Under the pieces are notes generated by a model, which had not been told where the DNA came from, did no database searches, and worked only from the letters and a program-made list of their open reading frames with translations. From Nymphaea colorata (lineage: Eukaryota > Streptophyta > Magnoliopsida > Nymphaeales > Nymphaeaceae), in contig NC_045142.1 of NCBI RefSeq assembly GCF_008831285.2, positions 17,857,354-17,921,353 of the forward strand: a DNA stretch of 64,000 nt, given 5' to 3'. Of this stretch, positions 8,290-20,401 are shown piece after piece. Position 1 is the first letter of the stretch; each line of letters begins with the position of its first letter. The position numbers and the translations under genes are program-made.

Positions 8290-9655
8290 ACAGGTGCGCT
8301 ACTACCTGCACTGCTGGAGGAATTTTCCGATGTGCTCGATGTTCCTCACGGATTACCTCCTTCGCGCGCCTACGACCATCACATAGAGCTTCACCCAGGG
8401 GCGGAAGCAATGAAGAGGAGACCATACAGGTATAACCTAACCCAACGTGATGCCCTAACTCGATTGGTGCAAGAAATGTTCGAACAGGGAATCATACTGC
8501 CTAGTCGCAGCCCGTTTGCATCTCCTGCTCTCCTGGTTCGCAAGAAGGATGGCAATTGGCAGTTTTGTGTAGACTACCGCACTTTGAATGCTGTAACGGT
8601 GAAGGATCGCTATCCCATTCTTGTCGTGGAAGACCTTCTTGATGAGCTCAGGGGTGCATGCAGCCTGTTTTCGAAACTGGATCTTCGTGCCGGGTATCAT
8701 CATATACAAATAGCGCCACATGATGCTCCTAAAACAACATTTTTAACCCCGGATGGCCATTATGAGTCTCGAGTGATGTTGTTCGGCCTCACGAATGCTC
8801 CTGCAACGTTCTAGTCCCTCATGAACGATATCTTCCGACCACACCTGCACAGGTTCGTACTGGTCTTCTTTGATGACACCCTTGTCTTTAGTGCAGATGA
8901 AGAGGCACATTTAAATCATCTGCGAGTGGTGCTATCTACGTTACGACAACACTCCCTTGACCCTTCACGCCAAACTCCCCAAGTGTTCATTCGGAATGAG
9001 TGAAGTCACTTACCTTAGTCACGTGATTGGCAAGGGCAGCGTGAAGATGGAAGAAGATAAAGTGCCGGCAGTGCGTAATTGGGCCATTCCTCAATCAGTC
9101 AGAGAACTACGTGGGTTTCTAAGATTGGCGGGGTACTACCATAAGTTCGTGCGCAATTTTGGAAGTATCGCAACACCCTTGACACAACTCACAAAAAAGG
9201 ATCAGTTTCGATGGACTTACCAAGCCAAGGAAGCATTCGACAAACTCAAAGAGGCCATCACGTCAGCGCCGGTACTACGCATGCCCGACTTCACTATGCC
9301 GTTTGAAGTAGAGACGGACGCGTCCAACACAGGGGTGAGTGCGATTTTGAGCCAAGACCGACATCCAATAGCACTTTTCAGTCGTGCCATGGGACCCACG
9401 TTCTGCAGAAAATCAGCCTATGAGCGTGAACTCATCGCTATGGTATTGGCGGTTCTTAGATGGCGACATTATTTGTTGGGCAAGAGGTTTGTGGTGCTTA
9501 CGGACCACCACAGCCTGCGTTACCATTTACAACAGAAAACATTGGTACCGGCAGTGCAACGTTGGGTGATGAAATTGCTCAGCTTTGATTTTGAGGTTCG
9601 GCATCGCAGCGGGAAGGAAAACCTGGCCGCGGATGGTCTCTCTCGACAGGTGTAG
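8290..9655 (+). pseudogene. Ty3/gypsy pol: RT and RNase H, broken
   Basis: Homology starts near 8290 (LLEEFSDVLDVPHGLPPSRA) without an ATG. The RT part has KKDGNWQFCVDYRTLN, FSKLDLRAGYHHIQI and the FFDD active-site variant; RNase H follows (VETDASNTGVSAIL, LTDHHSLRYHL, ENLAADGLSRQV). It is typical chromovirus-like gypsy pol. Visible breaks are TAG at 8812-8814 inside APATF-SLMNDIF, a frameshift between about 8957 and 9003, and a stop at 9653-9655 with the integrase continuing in another frame. The protease part is absent. Unrelated to the viral RT at 4040-6022 beyond the shared fold. Confidence 0.9.
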
Positions 9656-10608
9656 GAAGGACAGATTCTGGACCTTATCGGCCATTCAATGTAATATTTG
9701 GACTGATATTCAGCACGCTCAGCAGTCAACAACATCGGTGCAGAGGATACGAACCGACCTGTTACAGGATCCTACGAGACGATACGGCTACGTGTGGCGC
9801 CCTCCTTACCTCTACTTCCGTAGCCGTGTATTTATTCCGCCCGAGACAGCCCTGCCAGGTACTTTAATATCACATTTTCATGACTCGAAGTGCGCAAGCC
9901 ATGAAGGAGTATGAGGGACTTATCAACGTCTAAGAATGGAATTTTTTTTGGCCCGGAATGAAGCACGCCGTGCATGATTATGTACGACAATGTGATGTAT
10001 GTCAACGCAATAAGTATGAGACCACACGACTCGCTGGATTCTTGCAGCCCCTTCCTGTTCCCGAGCAAATTTGGGAAGATATATCCATGGATTTCATCGA
10101 GGGATTACCCCGCTCTCGGGGAAAATCTGTTATATTGGTGGTGGTAGACAGGCTCTCGAAATACACACACTTCATAGCCCTTGCACACCCATTTTCCACC
10201 AAAACAGTAGCGCAAACCTTTCAAGAGCAAGTGGGGAAGCTTCACAGTATGCCACGTTCCATTGTAAGTGACCGTGACTCTGTTTTCCTTAGTGATTTTT
10301 GGCAGGAGTACTTCAAATTACAGGGGACGCAACTTAAGATGAGTATCGCGTATCATCCGCAAACGGATGGGCAGATAGAGGTAGTAAACTGCAGTCTTGA
10401 GACTTATTTGCGATGCTTGGTGGGGGAGCGTCCCAAGACCTGGGTCAACTATCTAGCATGGGCGGAGTTCGCTTACAATACCAGTTGGCATACATCCACA
10501 AACACCACCCGTTGTGAGGCTGTTTATGGGCGTCCTCCTCCTACTATACGCAGGTATCAGTTGGGAACGACATGAGAGGAGTTTGTTGATACGCAGTTGA
10601 GGTGCCGC
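9656..10608 (+). pseudogene. Ty3/gypsy integrase, broken and 3'-truncated
   Basis: The HHCC zinc-binding region is split between frames: HFHDSKCASHEGV ends at TGA 9912-9914, then a frameshift in the T-run 9942-9949 leads to DYVRQCDVCQRNK. The catalytic core keeps all three acids: SMDFIEGLPRS, VSDRDSVFLSDFW and HPQTDGQIEVVN. A stop lies at 10573-10575 and homology ends near 10608 without chromodomain or polypurine tract. The end abuts TGTTAGCCGGCGGCAAACA (10611-10629), a 17/19 match to the LTR terminus at 1766-1784. Confidence 0.88.
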
Positions 10609-10629
10609 AATGTTAGCCGGCGGCAAACA

Positions 10630-11825
10630 CTATTCCAAGGCACAAAAAATCCAAAGACAAAAACCAAAGAGTTTCTAACGGACACAATGCAAAGGTCAGT
10701 TTCTAATGGATAGAATGCACAACTTGAAAAACCAAAACAACCAACAAAAAGGCAACACACAATAAACTAGAAAATCCATCACAAATAGACTGAAAAATCT
10801 AATGCAAATAGACTGAAAATCCATCTTTTGTAATCAAATCCTATTGCTGTTGCTGCTGCTCGATGGTCAGAGGTCTGCTGGGTGCTGGAAAGCGCACCCT
10901 TCCGTTGGCAAGTACCACTGTTGTGGCTACTGGAGAAATGCCGGTGAGTTTGTCCGTCGGAAAGGCTTGTCGGAAGTCAGAAATTTACAAAACCTAAAAT
11001 GCCGATGAGTTTTCCCCCTTTTTTCGTCGACTGAGTTCCTCTTTGTCAATGAATGCTTTTTAACTTTTAAGTTTTATTAAGTTTATTTCGCATCTACCAT
11101 TAATTTTTTTGAAAAATAACAAATGATGCCTCCATCCACCCAAAAAGAAAAAGCGTAAAAAAGACGAAAAAAATGCACTTTTGTCGCGTTTTTCTCGTTT
11201 CAACCTTTTTTTTGAAGAAAACACGTTTTTTGGCAAATCAAAATCTCACGTTTTTATGCGTTGTTTTAAAAAAATATTGTGTTTTTTTGTGACTATGGGA
11301 ACATATTCATCTTCGAAATATTTATCCTTAGTTTCAACATTTGACTGATAACTTTATATTTGTATTCTGTTTATATTCTCTTTATTTTTATGTTCTGAAA
11401 CTCTGTTTACTTAACTTTTTTATTAAGTTAATTCGGTTTATTAAGTTTATGTTTATATTTATAGGCTGTTTCCCTTAGGTTATGTTTTGATTAAGTTAAT
11501 TCTGTTTTATATTATAATTCAGTTTCATTATATTCTGTAACTCTGTTTCGTTGTATTATGCATTAGACTGTTAGTCAACAGCATTTATATTCTATAATAT
11601 ATATTTAATGTTTATATACTGTTAATCTATTGTGCAGTGTGCACACATATTGTCTACTTCTCTGTCATATAATACAATTGCCGTGACTGTTTGTACGTTA
11701 CAATTTACAAAGTTATAAATTATATCTTTGCATTTTGTCTTAATTATACAAGTATAATATAAATCATATAATATAATATCGACTGTTGTCATATTATATA
11801 AGTATATAATTTAATACAAGCTAAT
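10630..11825. other. AT-rich non-coding stretch
   Basis: No gene seen. About 10840-10990 is less AT-rich, with a short CTG/CTGCTG run; the rest is A/T-rich spacer with T-runs. Confidence 0.5.
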
Positions 11826-12713
11826 CTATGTCACATGGGTGTGGGTATGGTACGGGTTCAGACACGGCAATTTTAAAAATTGCGAGTATGCGGGTACGCC
11901 CAAATTTTAAATTTCTAAAAATGATAAAATGAAAAAAAAAAACTCATACTTGTAATCCCATAAAAAAGTCTACAAACAAAACATTGGTAATCTCATGCTA
12001 CATTAAAAATAATAAAAAAAATACAAAACAAAGAAATATAATGAACAGAAAATTGAAAGAATAAAACAATATGCAATAACGTAATCATAAGAATATGATA
12101 ACCAGCATTTAGGCTTCCGCCTAAGCTTGGCTTATCAGCACTCGACAGCATTACTTTTGTTTGGTTGATGGAGAGTGAAGAGAATCTTGCCGATAGGTTT
12201 ATCGAACTTTTAATAAAACATGGCGGCAACCAAACTAAAATGGCAGGCGGCAGCCAAAGTAGCGAACACTCGACAGAAATAAAATGCAACCAAACGCAGC
12301 CAGCAACAGATAAACATTAAACACATAAAATCAACAAAACATGAATAAATGGAAAGATCTACGGTTTTGCAGTTCAATCTTCAAACAAAAACATCCTCAA
12401 ATAAAAAAAACAAAAACCTCCAAATCAAGAAAATGAAACTCTAAGTTGTAATAGTGAAAAAAAAAACTTATCTGGATGTTGCCGTGGGTTGCAGGACGTC
12501 GTCGCCCCCACCAGTCATCACTGCCGTAGAAAACAGTTAAAGGAAATGCCAGTCAATCGAGCTCTCGACCTGTGTTTCATAACTTAAAAACAAAAACATT
12601 TTATGGTTTGGATTGGGTCTGACCCAGACCCGAACCTGTACCCAGTGCCACTGCCATACCTGGTATGTGGGTAGCGGGTACGTGAGGCAATCCCACGTAC
12701 CTGTGTCACATAG
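11826..12713. mobile_element. 888-bp non-autonomous TIR element, hAT-like 8-bp TSD
   Basis: The left end reads CTATGTCACATGGGTGTGGG. The reverse complement of the right end reads CTATGTGACACAGGTACGTG, giving imperfect terminal inverted repeats. Flanks AAGCTAAT (11818-11825) and ACGCTAAT (12714-12721) form an 8-bp target duplication with one mismatch. The interior has no transposase. A related short copy lies at 16931-17130. The superfamily is inferred from TSD length only. Confidence 0.6.
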
Positions 12714-13117
12714 ACGCTAATTAATAGCTTCATTGTTGTATTTGTTGTCTGAGCTCCAAGGTGCAGCCTGTGTGAGGCAGCGCCTAGCAACTTTCATATT
12801 AGCGTCATCTTGGGACTTAAGGATTTTATGCCTACACAATTCCCATTCTTTTGAGAAGCTTCTTTCCAATTTCCATACCAGTTAACATGCATTTGATGCT
12901 TTCAAAGTGTTGATTTGATATAAAATTTCAAGCACCACACACTATGTGCTCTCTCTGTTTACCGTAGGTTTTGTTTTGGCGGTCAAGAATGTGTGTAAAT
13001 CATGTTTAGCTATTTTCACTCAGACATTATACTTTGAGGTTTTAGCTGTTGATGATTTCATACGTTCATTTTGACCTTCATAAGTTTGTGACATAGTTCT
13101 TCTCGTACAGTTCACAG

Positions 13118-13658
13118 CAAAAGACAATTATCAACTCAATGGCAGTCAATGAGGACGGTGTGATGGCTACTGCTGGTACTGTAACACAATTCCAATTTTG
13201 GTTGCTTGCTGGTTATACAGGAGTGATGCACTAGGATGTTTATAATTGCTTTTCTTTTCTCTGTCTTATGTTTGTTCTTCAGGTGACAATGGGAGCTTGT
13301 GGTTTTGGGACTGGAAAAGTGGTCATAATTTCCAACAATCTCAAACAATTGTGCAGCCTGGTAATTCTTCAAATTCACATTCTAAGGGAGTTTGGGCTTC
13401 GTAGTTTTGCCTTTGCTCATTGTTGTTCATGAAGGCTCAAGCTTTGATGGCAGTTAAAAATTAAAATATAATTTGTTATTTGTAGGATCACTGGACAGTG
13501 AAGCAGGAATATATGCTCTATCATATGATGTAACTGGATCAAGGCTTGTATCCTGTGAAGCTGACAAAACCATAAAGATGTGGAAACAAGATGAGATGGC
13601 GACGCCAGAAACCCATCCAGTAAACTTCAAGCCTCCGAAGGAGTTCAGGCGATTTTGA
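13118..13658 (+). CDS. PRL1: PRL1-like WD40 protein, last three exons
   Basis: Exons 13118-13175, 13283-13360 and 13486-13658 have GT-AG introns and compatible phases and read 102 codons plus TGA. The product contains [58 protein letters not shown] and the C-terminus [11 protein letters not shown]. It matches the C-terminal WD repeats of PLEIOTROPIC REGULATORY LOCUS 1, a nuclear WD40 subunit of the Prp19/NineTeen splicing complex. The first exon begins after CACAG at 13117. No earlier exon was found upstream in the window, which is filled with mobile elements. It is either a truncated duplicate or the 3' end of a gene with a very long, element-filled intron. The frame is intact. Confidence 0.85.
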
Positions 13659-14332
13659 TTCAGGAACTTATAGCTTTGACAATTAGAAGAGAAGATAGAA
13701 TTCAAGCTGCCTAAGGAGCCCTGGCTATTTTAAGTTGCGGAACTGATCGCTGCTGTGATTGGAACAGGAGATATGTCTGGATTCACTATCGTATTTTAAA
13801 ACAGGGAAAAAGAAGTCTACTGTATGATTGCGCTGGATGGTGGATGGTGAAGGAAGGGGTTGTCGTGCAGCTCAGCGCTGAGAGTTACGCTGGGAAGGAT
13901 TGGTGCTTTTATCAAAATATGACGACTGTGTCCCTCTAGTTAAGATGATAAAGCTTGAAAATTCCTTGGGTCATTGACTTCCCTTTATGTGTACAAGTTC
14001 CCCTCCTGGGGCTTCTTGGTCTTTGTATGAATGTAGAATTACATGCCTATTTTCGTGGGAATCAACATTTCACTCCATTCTTGTCTCTCCCTATCTCTCT
14101 CCTGTGAAGATAGAATTGAAGTACATGTTTACAGCAGTAACCGCAGTTTGTTTAAGCCCATTGATCATAAGAAATGCTGGCTTTTAAAGCATGTTGATTG
14201 TCCGTTTTCATGTTAAATTTGAGGTTCATGTGACCGATTATTCTTTGCCATTTCAAATCGGCTTTGATTCCAAAAGCTTGTGAAAAATGATTTGACCTTC
14301 TAAGGTGGTAAACGCTTTGAATATGGGTCCAA

Positions 14333-14390
<58 letters not shown>

Positions 14391-16930
14391 CTTTATTAAC
14401 AAAAGCGATGGGTGACCTGAATCTGTCAGGTTGTAAGAAAAGGAGCTGGTGCATGAACTTTTAATTCATATATTGGGTTTCATTGGTTTTTTTTGAACCT
14501 TATAGTTTAGACTTAAGTTCGAGGTTAGATCTGAAACAAATCATTGAAATTTGGTTCCATCAATTACGGTGAGAAACTTAGCATGTACGTGCGTTTTATG
14601 TAAAAAATTGGTTTTCCGTACTGTTTTATGCTTGTAAGTATGTCAATTCTTCTATCATTTGAATGTATTTCTTGGAAGGCGCACATAGATGAATGTCCCA
14701 GTTTTGAGGGACCACGAAGCGTGGAATGCACAACTTTCTGGGCCATGATATCATGGTCCGTCCTTTACTGCTCCACGAGATGTTGGCTTCCTTAGTACAA
14801 AGCATTTAATACTATTTTTACTGAGCGAGAGAGAGGGAGGTGTCCTGTTCTACTGAGCTGGAGTTCCCCCCTTCTTTGTCTGATAAGCAAAGTGGGGTCA
14901 AAGGCAGGTCCCTACCAGGTTATGCCAACAGAGACACACTCAAGGTATTGAACTCTTTTTAACTTTCTTCAACTTCAAGACTTTGCAGTGAACCCCATAA
15001 TCTTCAACTTGAAGGCATTTAAGTCCAACCACGCTGTTTGCTGGGCAGAATTCTCACAAGTGGTATCCTCCTCAATTAATAGAAAGTGGTTGGAACTGAG
15101 TGGCATGGTGCCCATTTCCTTCAAAGCCTTTAATTGGAATCTAAATGTAAGCCTCAAGTGGGGTGATGCACTGGGTGGTAACGCGGTCAATTTTCAAGGA
15201 GGTTTGTTTTACAAAAGGTACGAAACCTGTGGATGCTGTCACAACCCAATGCTCTATTCTTCGGGATTGTAAAATGTTCGAAAGGGGGAGGGGTCTATAG
15301 CCTCTCATCAGAGTGGTAGGAAAATGACCATTCACACCAGCTGTCAAATTAGTTGAGAGTCAGTGTCTTCGGCCCAGTACCGAAGCTACATATGGTTTGG
15401 TGTGGGTCAATGCCCACACCAGCATAAAAAATCTAATTGTGGTCTCATTTTGATGAAACTGGACCCATGTCCAGCCACATGTGATGCCCACATCAGACAC
15501 GGGTCGGCGACTCAAATGCCTTTTAGTCAAAAAATCCTGGCTCCGCCATCGCCTAAGCTGATGGATACAATATCATTTGAACTGCATCTTGTAAGCAAGG
15601 CATTTCTTGTCTCCCAAAAGCTTTCCAAATGTCCCCATAGCCATTGCTTGGGCTTATTTTATTGCCCATTCAATGACATGCGTGTGGCAAATAGTAAAGG
15701 AACCATCCTGATCATCCTTTATTCTGAAAGTTTTGGCGAAGTTTCTATTCTTAAGGGCACCTTGGATCCTTTTTCTCTTTTTGTTTTTCTCTTTTAGAAA
15801 ATTCAGGTTAGGAGTTAGGTAGATCTCACCTAAACAATGCCAAGAGATGCCTTGGGTGTTGAAATTTAGATGACTGCCTTCAAGTTGAAGGTTTTGGGCC
15901 AATCAGAAGTGGATTCTACATCAAGTTCATACTTAGCACAGGTATAACAATAGTATCTTTGAAATCTACTCTAGTAGCAGATGCTGTTGAATAACTAGTG
16001 CACAGTACAAATTTGCCAACAAGAGCTCCATCTAACTGACTAGAGGCTTGGGCTTCGGGTGAGCGAAAGGAATATCCTATGGCCCGAGTGAGACATGAAG
16101 CTCCCTCCTCACCCTTGGCCATGTCTTTTGCCCATAGTATCCAGAGTTGCTTCAATGCATATCAGCTGGTACATTGGTTCAGCCTTATTAGTTCACCAAA
16201 CCTCCTCGGAGCAGGTAGAGGCTTTGACATAAAGATCCTAATGAAAAGAAACTCCCTGAATTTCAGGTGAGCGGGAAGCTTATTGCACCGTCTGAGTGAA
16301 AGTTGAAGCCTCCTCTCTTTTCCCATCCCCCTAAGGTGCGGGGCTGCTTTCGAAAGTCCCTGAGTTTCACATGGACCAAAATATTGGCATCATATGATTG
16401 GAGCAATTCGGTAAAAAGCAGCTTGAATCGGCTGATTCTATAATCAAAGCGGCGGCAAGTTGATTTGATTCATGGGCTGATACAATGGTCCCACACGTTA
16501 GCTATCTGCTTCTGATTGTTGAGCAACATTTATGTGTATTTTTCCATATTTCTTCAATTGACAGTGACAATATTTGTGGAATGATTGGTCTGATGAAAAT
16601 TTCTATAATGAAAGGAAATGGGTACAATAATCAGCTCCATGTCTTCAATGGTAGCCCTTCAATTTTTTTTTTTTTTTTTCTTTTGTTACAGTATCTTGCG
16701 CTCAGGTAATCAATCATTATCAGTCAAAGAGAGGAACAGGTGCTTCATGTTTCTTCATGCCACCAAGAACCTACTTCTTGCAGAAGCATCTTATTTTTCA
16801 TGTGATTCAAGGCATTAACCGATGCCCATGGAACGATTCCTTCTCTAGAAAGCCCAAAGACATATTCCAACAGTGTCTACTACTGAACCAAACATATCAT
16901 CTTATGTCATACGGATTCTTAAAAAAAGGG
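13659..16930. other. Intergenic, PRL1 3' flank, no gene
   Basis: The first few hundred bases are probably PRL1 3'-UTR. An (AT)n microsatellite occupies 14338-14386 and a long T-run 16662-16679. ORFs of 60-144 codons here have no recognisable similarity and lack gene-like context. Confidence 0.5.
14338..14386. repeat. (AT)n microsatellite
   Basis: About 24 uninterrupted TA units. Confidence 0.95.
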
Positions 16931-17130
16931 TCAGCACTCGCGCTGATGCGATGCGGGTACGGGTGCAGATGCAAGTACAATTCCGACACACACCTCAACC
17001 GCACCGTCTATTACTCAAATTAACTATATATATATATATATATATATATTCACTATACCCTAAGTTTTTTGAGATGTGCCATATCAGCACCCGCACCATA
17101 CACCAGCACCTCGCATCCATGTGATATAGC
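16931..17130. mobile_element. MITE-like short relative of the 11826-12713 element
   Basis: The left part reads CTGATGCGATGCGGGTACGG. The reverse complement of the right part reads TATCACATGGATGCGAGGTG and continues to GGTGCGGGTGC. Both resemble the CACATGGGTG(C/T)GGGTA ends of the larger element. An (AT)n run lies in the middle (17027-17049). Exact ends and a TSD are not clear. Confidence 0.4.
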
Positions 17131-19430
17131 TGGCTTTCTCAAGATGATGAACCGGTAGATCGTTTAAAATATGAAAGGTGTTGGCGCTGAATATATTTCT
17201 TTAAACAAGAAATAAATACATTATGAATGAGCTCTCACTGACCCCAGCCTGCAGCACCAGCTCTGGTGAGAAAAAAAAGAAGAAGAAAAGACTAATTCAT
17301 GATGTATTGTTGGGTGTTGACTCAAAATTAATATTCAAGGCTCTTGCCATTGGACGCGCTTGCATGAACAGCCAACCTCCATATCAGAAATTCGTGGCTT
17401 AGATCTGTAAATATACACTTTTACGTGAAGAATAAATGGAAAATCTTGTAGAATTAATGAACTTTCATATATTTAACTGTGTGACATTTGGATAATGAGC
17501 ACCTCACATTAAGACACTAGCCATTTCCAATTCCGAGTTTTAGCTTAGGACACTTCAATCTCTTCCTTCTTCTTTCTTTCCTCAAGTCCCCACTTCCAAC
17601 AAGAAAAAAAAAACGAATAACTAGTAACACATTTATTATAGCAATTGGGGCATAACTAAAATGTACAGTTGTATACATGTATATTTCCTCATGTTTGGGG
17701 AGCCTTTACTCTAACACCAACATTTAAGAATTTGAGAGCCACAAGTCTTTGGTCACTTTCAATATATATATATATTGGTGCATGACCAAGTGACGTAAAG
17801 AGGGGGGCCTCAACATTTGGTAAGAAACTTAACTAATCACCAAAAAATATTGAATTTGGTAGCAATAACATTTCAACAATCAAATAGAAACCACGTTGGA
17901 TTTCTCAATTCTAATTGTTTATGCCAACTTATCATCTGCATATAAAAAATCAAGTTTGATCATGTTGTTCAAATTATTCCTGTGTGACGTTGGTGTTGGT
18001 GATATCCCAACATCCAATTAACATATTTACAAGGGTACCTTGTCCAGTATACTTTCAAATCAAGTGCATTGGAAGCATACGAGTGAAGTTCTTGTAGTGG
18101 TTGTAAGGGAGAGAAAGACAAAGGGAGGTGTGGGAGAACCATATTCAAATCTTATTCAATGTTTATGTCATTCAAATTGCAGGTCTTAGTGTGTGTTTGA
18201 GTATCGGTTCTGTTTCCTTCATGGGTAATTTTTGTTTTGGAGCTTATATTTTCCACTATTCTACTAAAGGAACCCCTTTTTTGCAATTTTCGAAAAAACG
18301 TTGCCCTGTTCATGAAAACTATCAAACAAAAAATTTTCCAATGTCACCCTTTCCTTTAATTTAAATTTTTATCGCTTTAGTTATCATTTTTGTACTGTTT
18401 AGGGATTGTTTGGCAGCAATACTATCGTCCCATGAATCTGTCCATACTCATAGAAAATTAAATCTAATGTTCTATGAATCCAGTTCAATCTTTCAGCAGC
18501 AAATATTCATTCCAAATTCATAGTTAGTAGTTTTCATGTTTGATTTATACTACATTGTTCCCTTTTAAATATTGTACGGGGCAGAAGAAAGGAGAATATT
18601 TCGACGTGTATGCGTGGAAGATTTCCCTGCCACGTACCATGCCAATGCTGGAATAGGACAAGTAAAGAGTCCCAGCTCTTATTTAACTTGACGTTTAGCA
18701 GTGGGGCCAAGCCAAACACAACCAAAAAGTCCGGGAAAAGTTTTCCTCAATGTTCGTTGCTTTTTCTTTTAGAATTTTTTTGTCCCTGGTACCAATTCTC
18801 GTCCGCTCAAGGCATACAGATTGAGGGCGGATAGATTGAAGGGTGACTGAAAATCCAATCATCAATTTGAATTTCATGGATGCACAATACTATAAGTGTA
18901 CTGTTTTCTATGGAAACAAACTTTTTGAGAAAAAAAATCAAAGGAGTCATTGGATATGCAAACACATTGACTTCGGGTCCGATACAATGATCCTTGGCAC
19001 GTTAATTATGTATTTATTATATAATGGATGTGATTTTTAACTAGGAATTCCAATCAAAGCGGTTCATTTAGTACTGTGGAATGAGCTCATGAATATAATA
19101 TGGATCCTTTTTTTAATTGGATTCCCACCAGACCTAACCCAAGAGGGTTGGTGGGTCGGTTATTGGGCGGATCTAACTACTCGCATTTTTGGGACAACTC
19201 TTTTAAAGTTGATACAGCCATACGACCGACCAAAAGGTTCCATTTTCTAAGAAAAAATTTTACCACTACCAAACATGGCGGTTGAAATTACATGATTTAA
19301 GAGTTATACACCTCAGGACTGCAAATAGTGGCAGGTGAGGCCGACAACCAAATTGATGAATGCCAATGCTCTGGATTGTGGGTCCACCCAAATCAAGCCG
19401 ACCGCGGTACAAGAATGCTTTTTGTTGGCG
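17131..19430. other. Intergenic, no gene recognised
   Basis: AT-rich sequence with a short (AT)n at 17762-17775. Weak MITE-like text near 18402 (GGGATTGTTTGGCAGCAATA) has no clear partner end. No exon-like segments. Confidence 0.45.
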
Positions 19431-19435
19431 TAGGG

Positions 19436-19896
19436 GTAGAGCTGCACAACGAGCCGAGCAAACTCGTGTTTCACTCAAGCTCGCTCAAAAAAACTGGTCT
19501 CTTGCTCGACTCATTTATAAATGAGTCGAGTTCGAGCTTACAAAGATACTCAAAACGATAAACGATACGAGTTCGAATTTCAAAAACTCAACTTGTTTAT
19601 ACTCAACTCGACTCTCAACCGGTATTGTATATAATATTGCCAAAACCGGTTCACTAGTTTTGACTTTTAAAGTAAAAATAAATTTTCACACGTTACACAA
19701 GTTAAACGAGTTGATGCTTTCACGAGTTAACGCCTAAACAAGTTAAATGTGTTAAACTAGTCAAGTTCAAGTTTGATTTTATGTAGTCGAGTCGAGTTTG
19801 CTACAAAAAGTTTAACTTGAGTTTGAGTTGAGCTCGAGCTCTAGTTTTTTGAGCCGAATTGAGGCTCAAGCTCGACTGGTGTGCAGTCTTGAAGGG
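19436..19896. mobile_element. Decayed hAT-like MITE with GAGCTCGA-type interior
   Basis: The left end AGAGCTGCACAACGAGCCGA and the right end (reverse complement AAGACTGCACACCAGTCGAG) resemble the ends of the better-preserved element at 19941. The interior is built of variants of ACTCGAGCTCGA. It is degenerate and without a convincing target duplication. Confidence 0.5.
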
Positions 19897-19940
19897 AGGG
19901 GAGGAAGGAAGGGGGGGTCGTTCCGGCTCTCATCTGGCGG

Positions 19941-20393
19941 TAGGGCTGCGCACGATCCGAGTCGAGCTCGAGCTTGCCCAGCTCGAGCTCGACTCGACTC
20001 AACGAGCTCGAGCTCGAACTCGACTCGAGCTACCTAACACAAGCTCGAGCTCGACTCGATTAAATAAAGTCGAGCTCGAGCTCGACTCGATTAACTCGAT
20101 TAGCTCGTCTAAATAAAATATGATACTTCTTTTTAAAAATATGATCCTTCTTTTTAAAATATCTAGTAAATTTCATGACGTGGGATGAAATTTGTTTACT
20201 CGTCGAGTATAAACGAGTCGAGTCGGGTATAAACGAGTCGAGTTCTTAAAACTCGAACTCGACTCGTTTACTCATTCGAGTTTCATTGTAAGCTCGAACT
20301 CGACTCGTTTATAAACGAGTCGAGCTCGAGCCGAGTTTAACCGGGCGAGTTCGAGTCGAGCCCGAGCTGGCTCGGGCTCGTTGTGCAGCCCTA
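19941..20393. mobile_element. 453-bp hAT-like MITE built of GAGCTCGA repeats
   Basis: Terminal inverted repeats are TAGGGCTGCGCACGA and TAGGGCTGCACAACGA (right end reverse-complemented). Flanks TCTGGCGG (19933-19940) and TCTGGAGG (20394-20401) make an 8-bp target duplication with one mismatch, typical of hAT transposons. The interior is a dense mosaic of CGAGCTCGAGCTCGACTCG-like words on both strands. No transposase. Further fragments of the same word family lie at 31198-31280 and 34915-35060. Confidence 0.75.
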
Positions 20394-20401
20394 TCTGGAG
20401 G

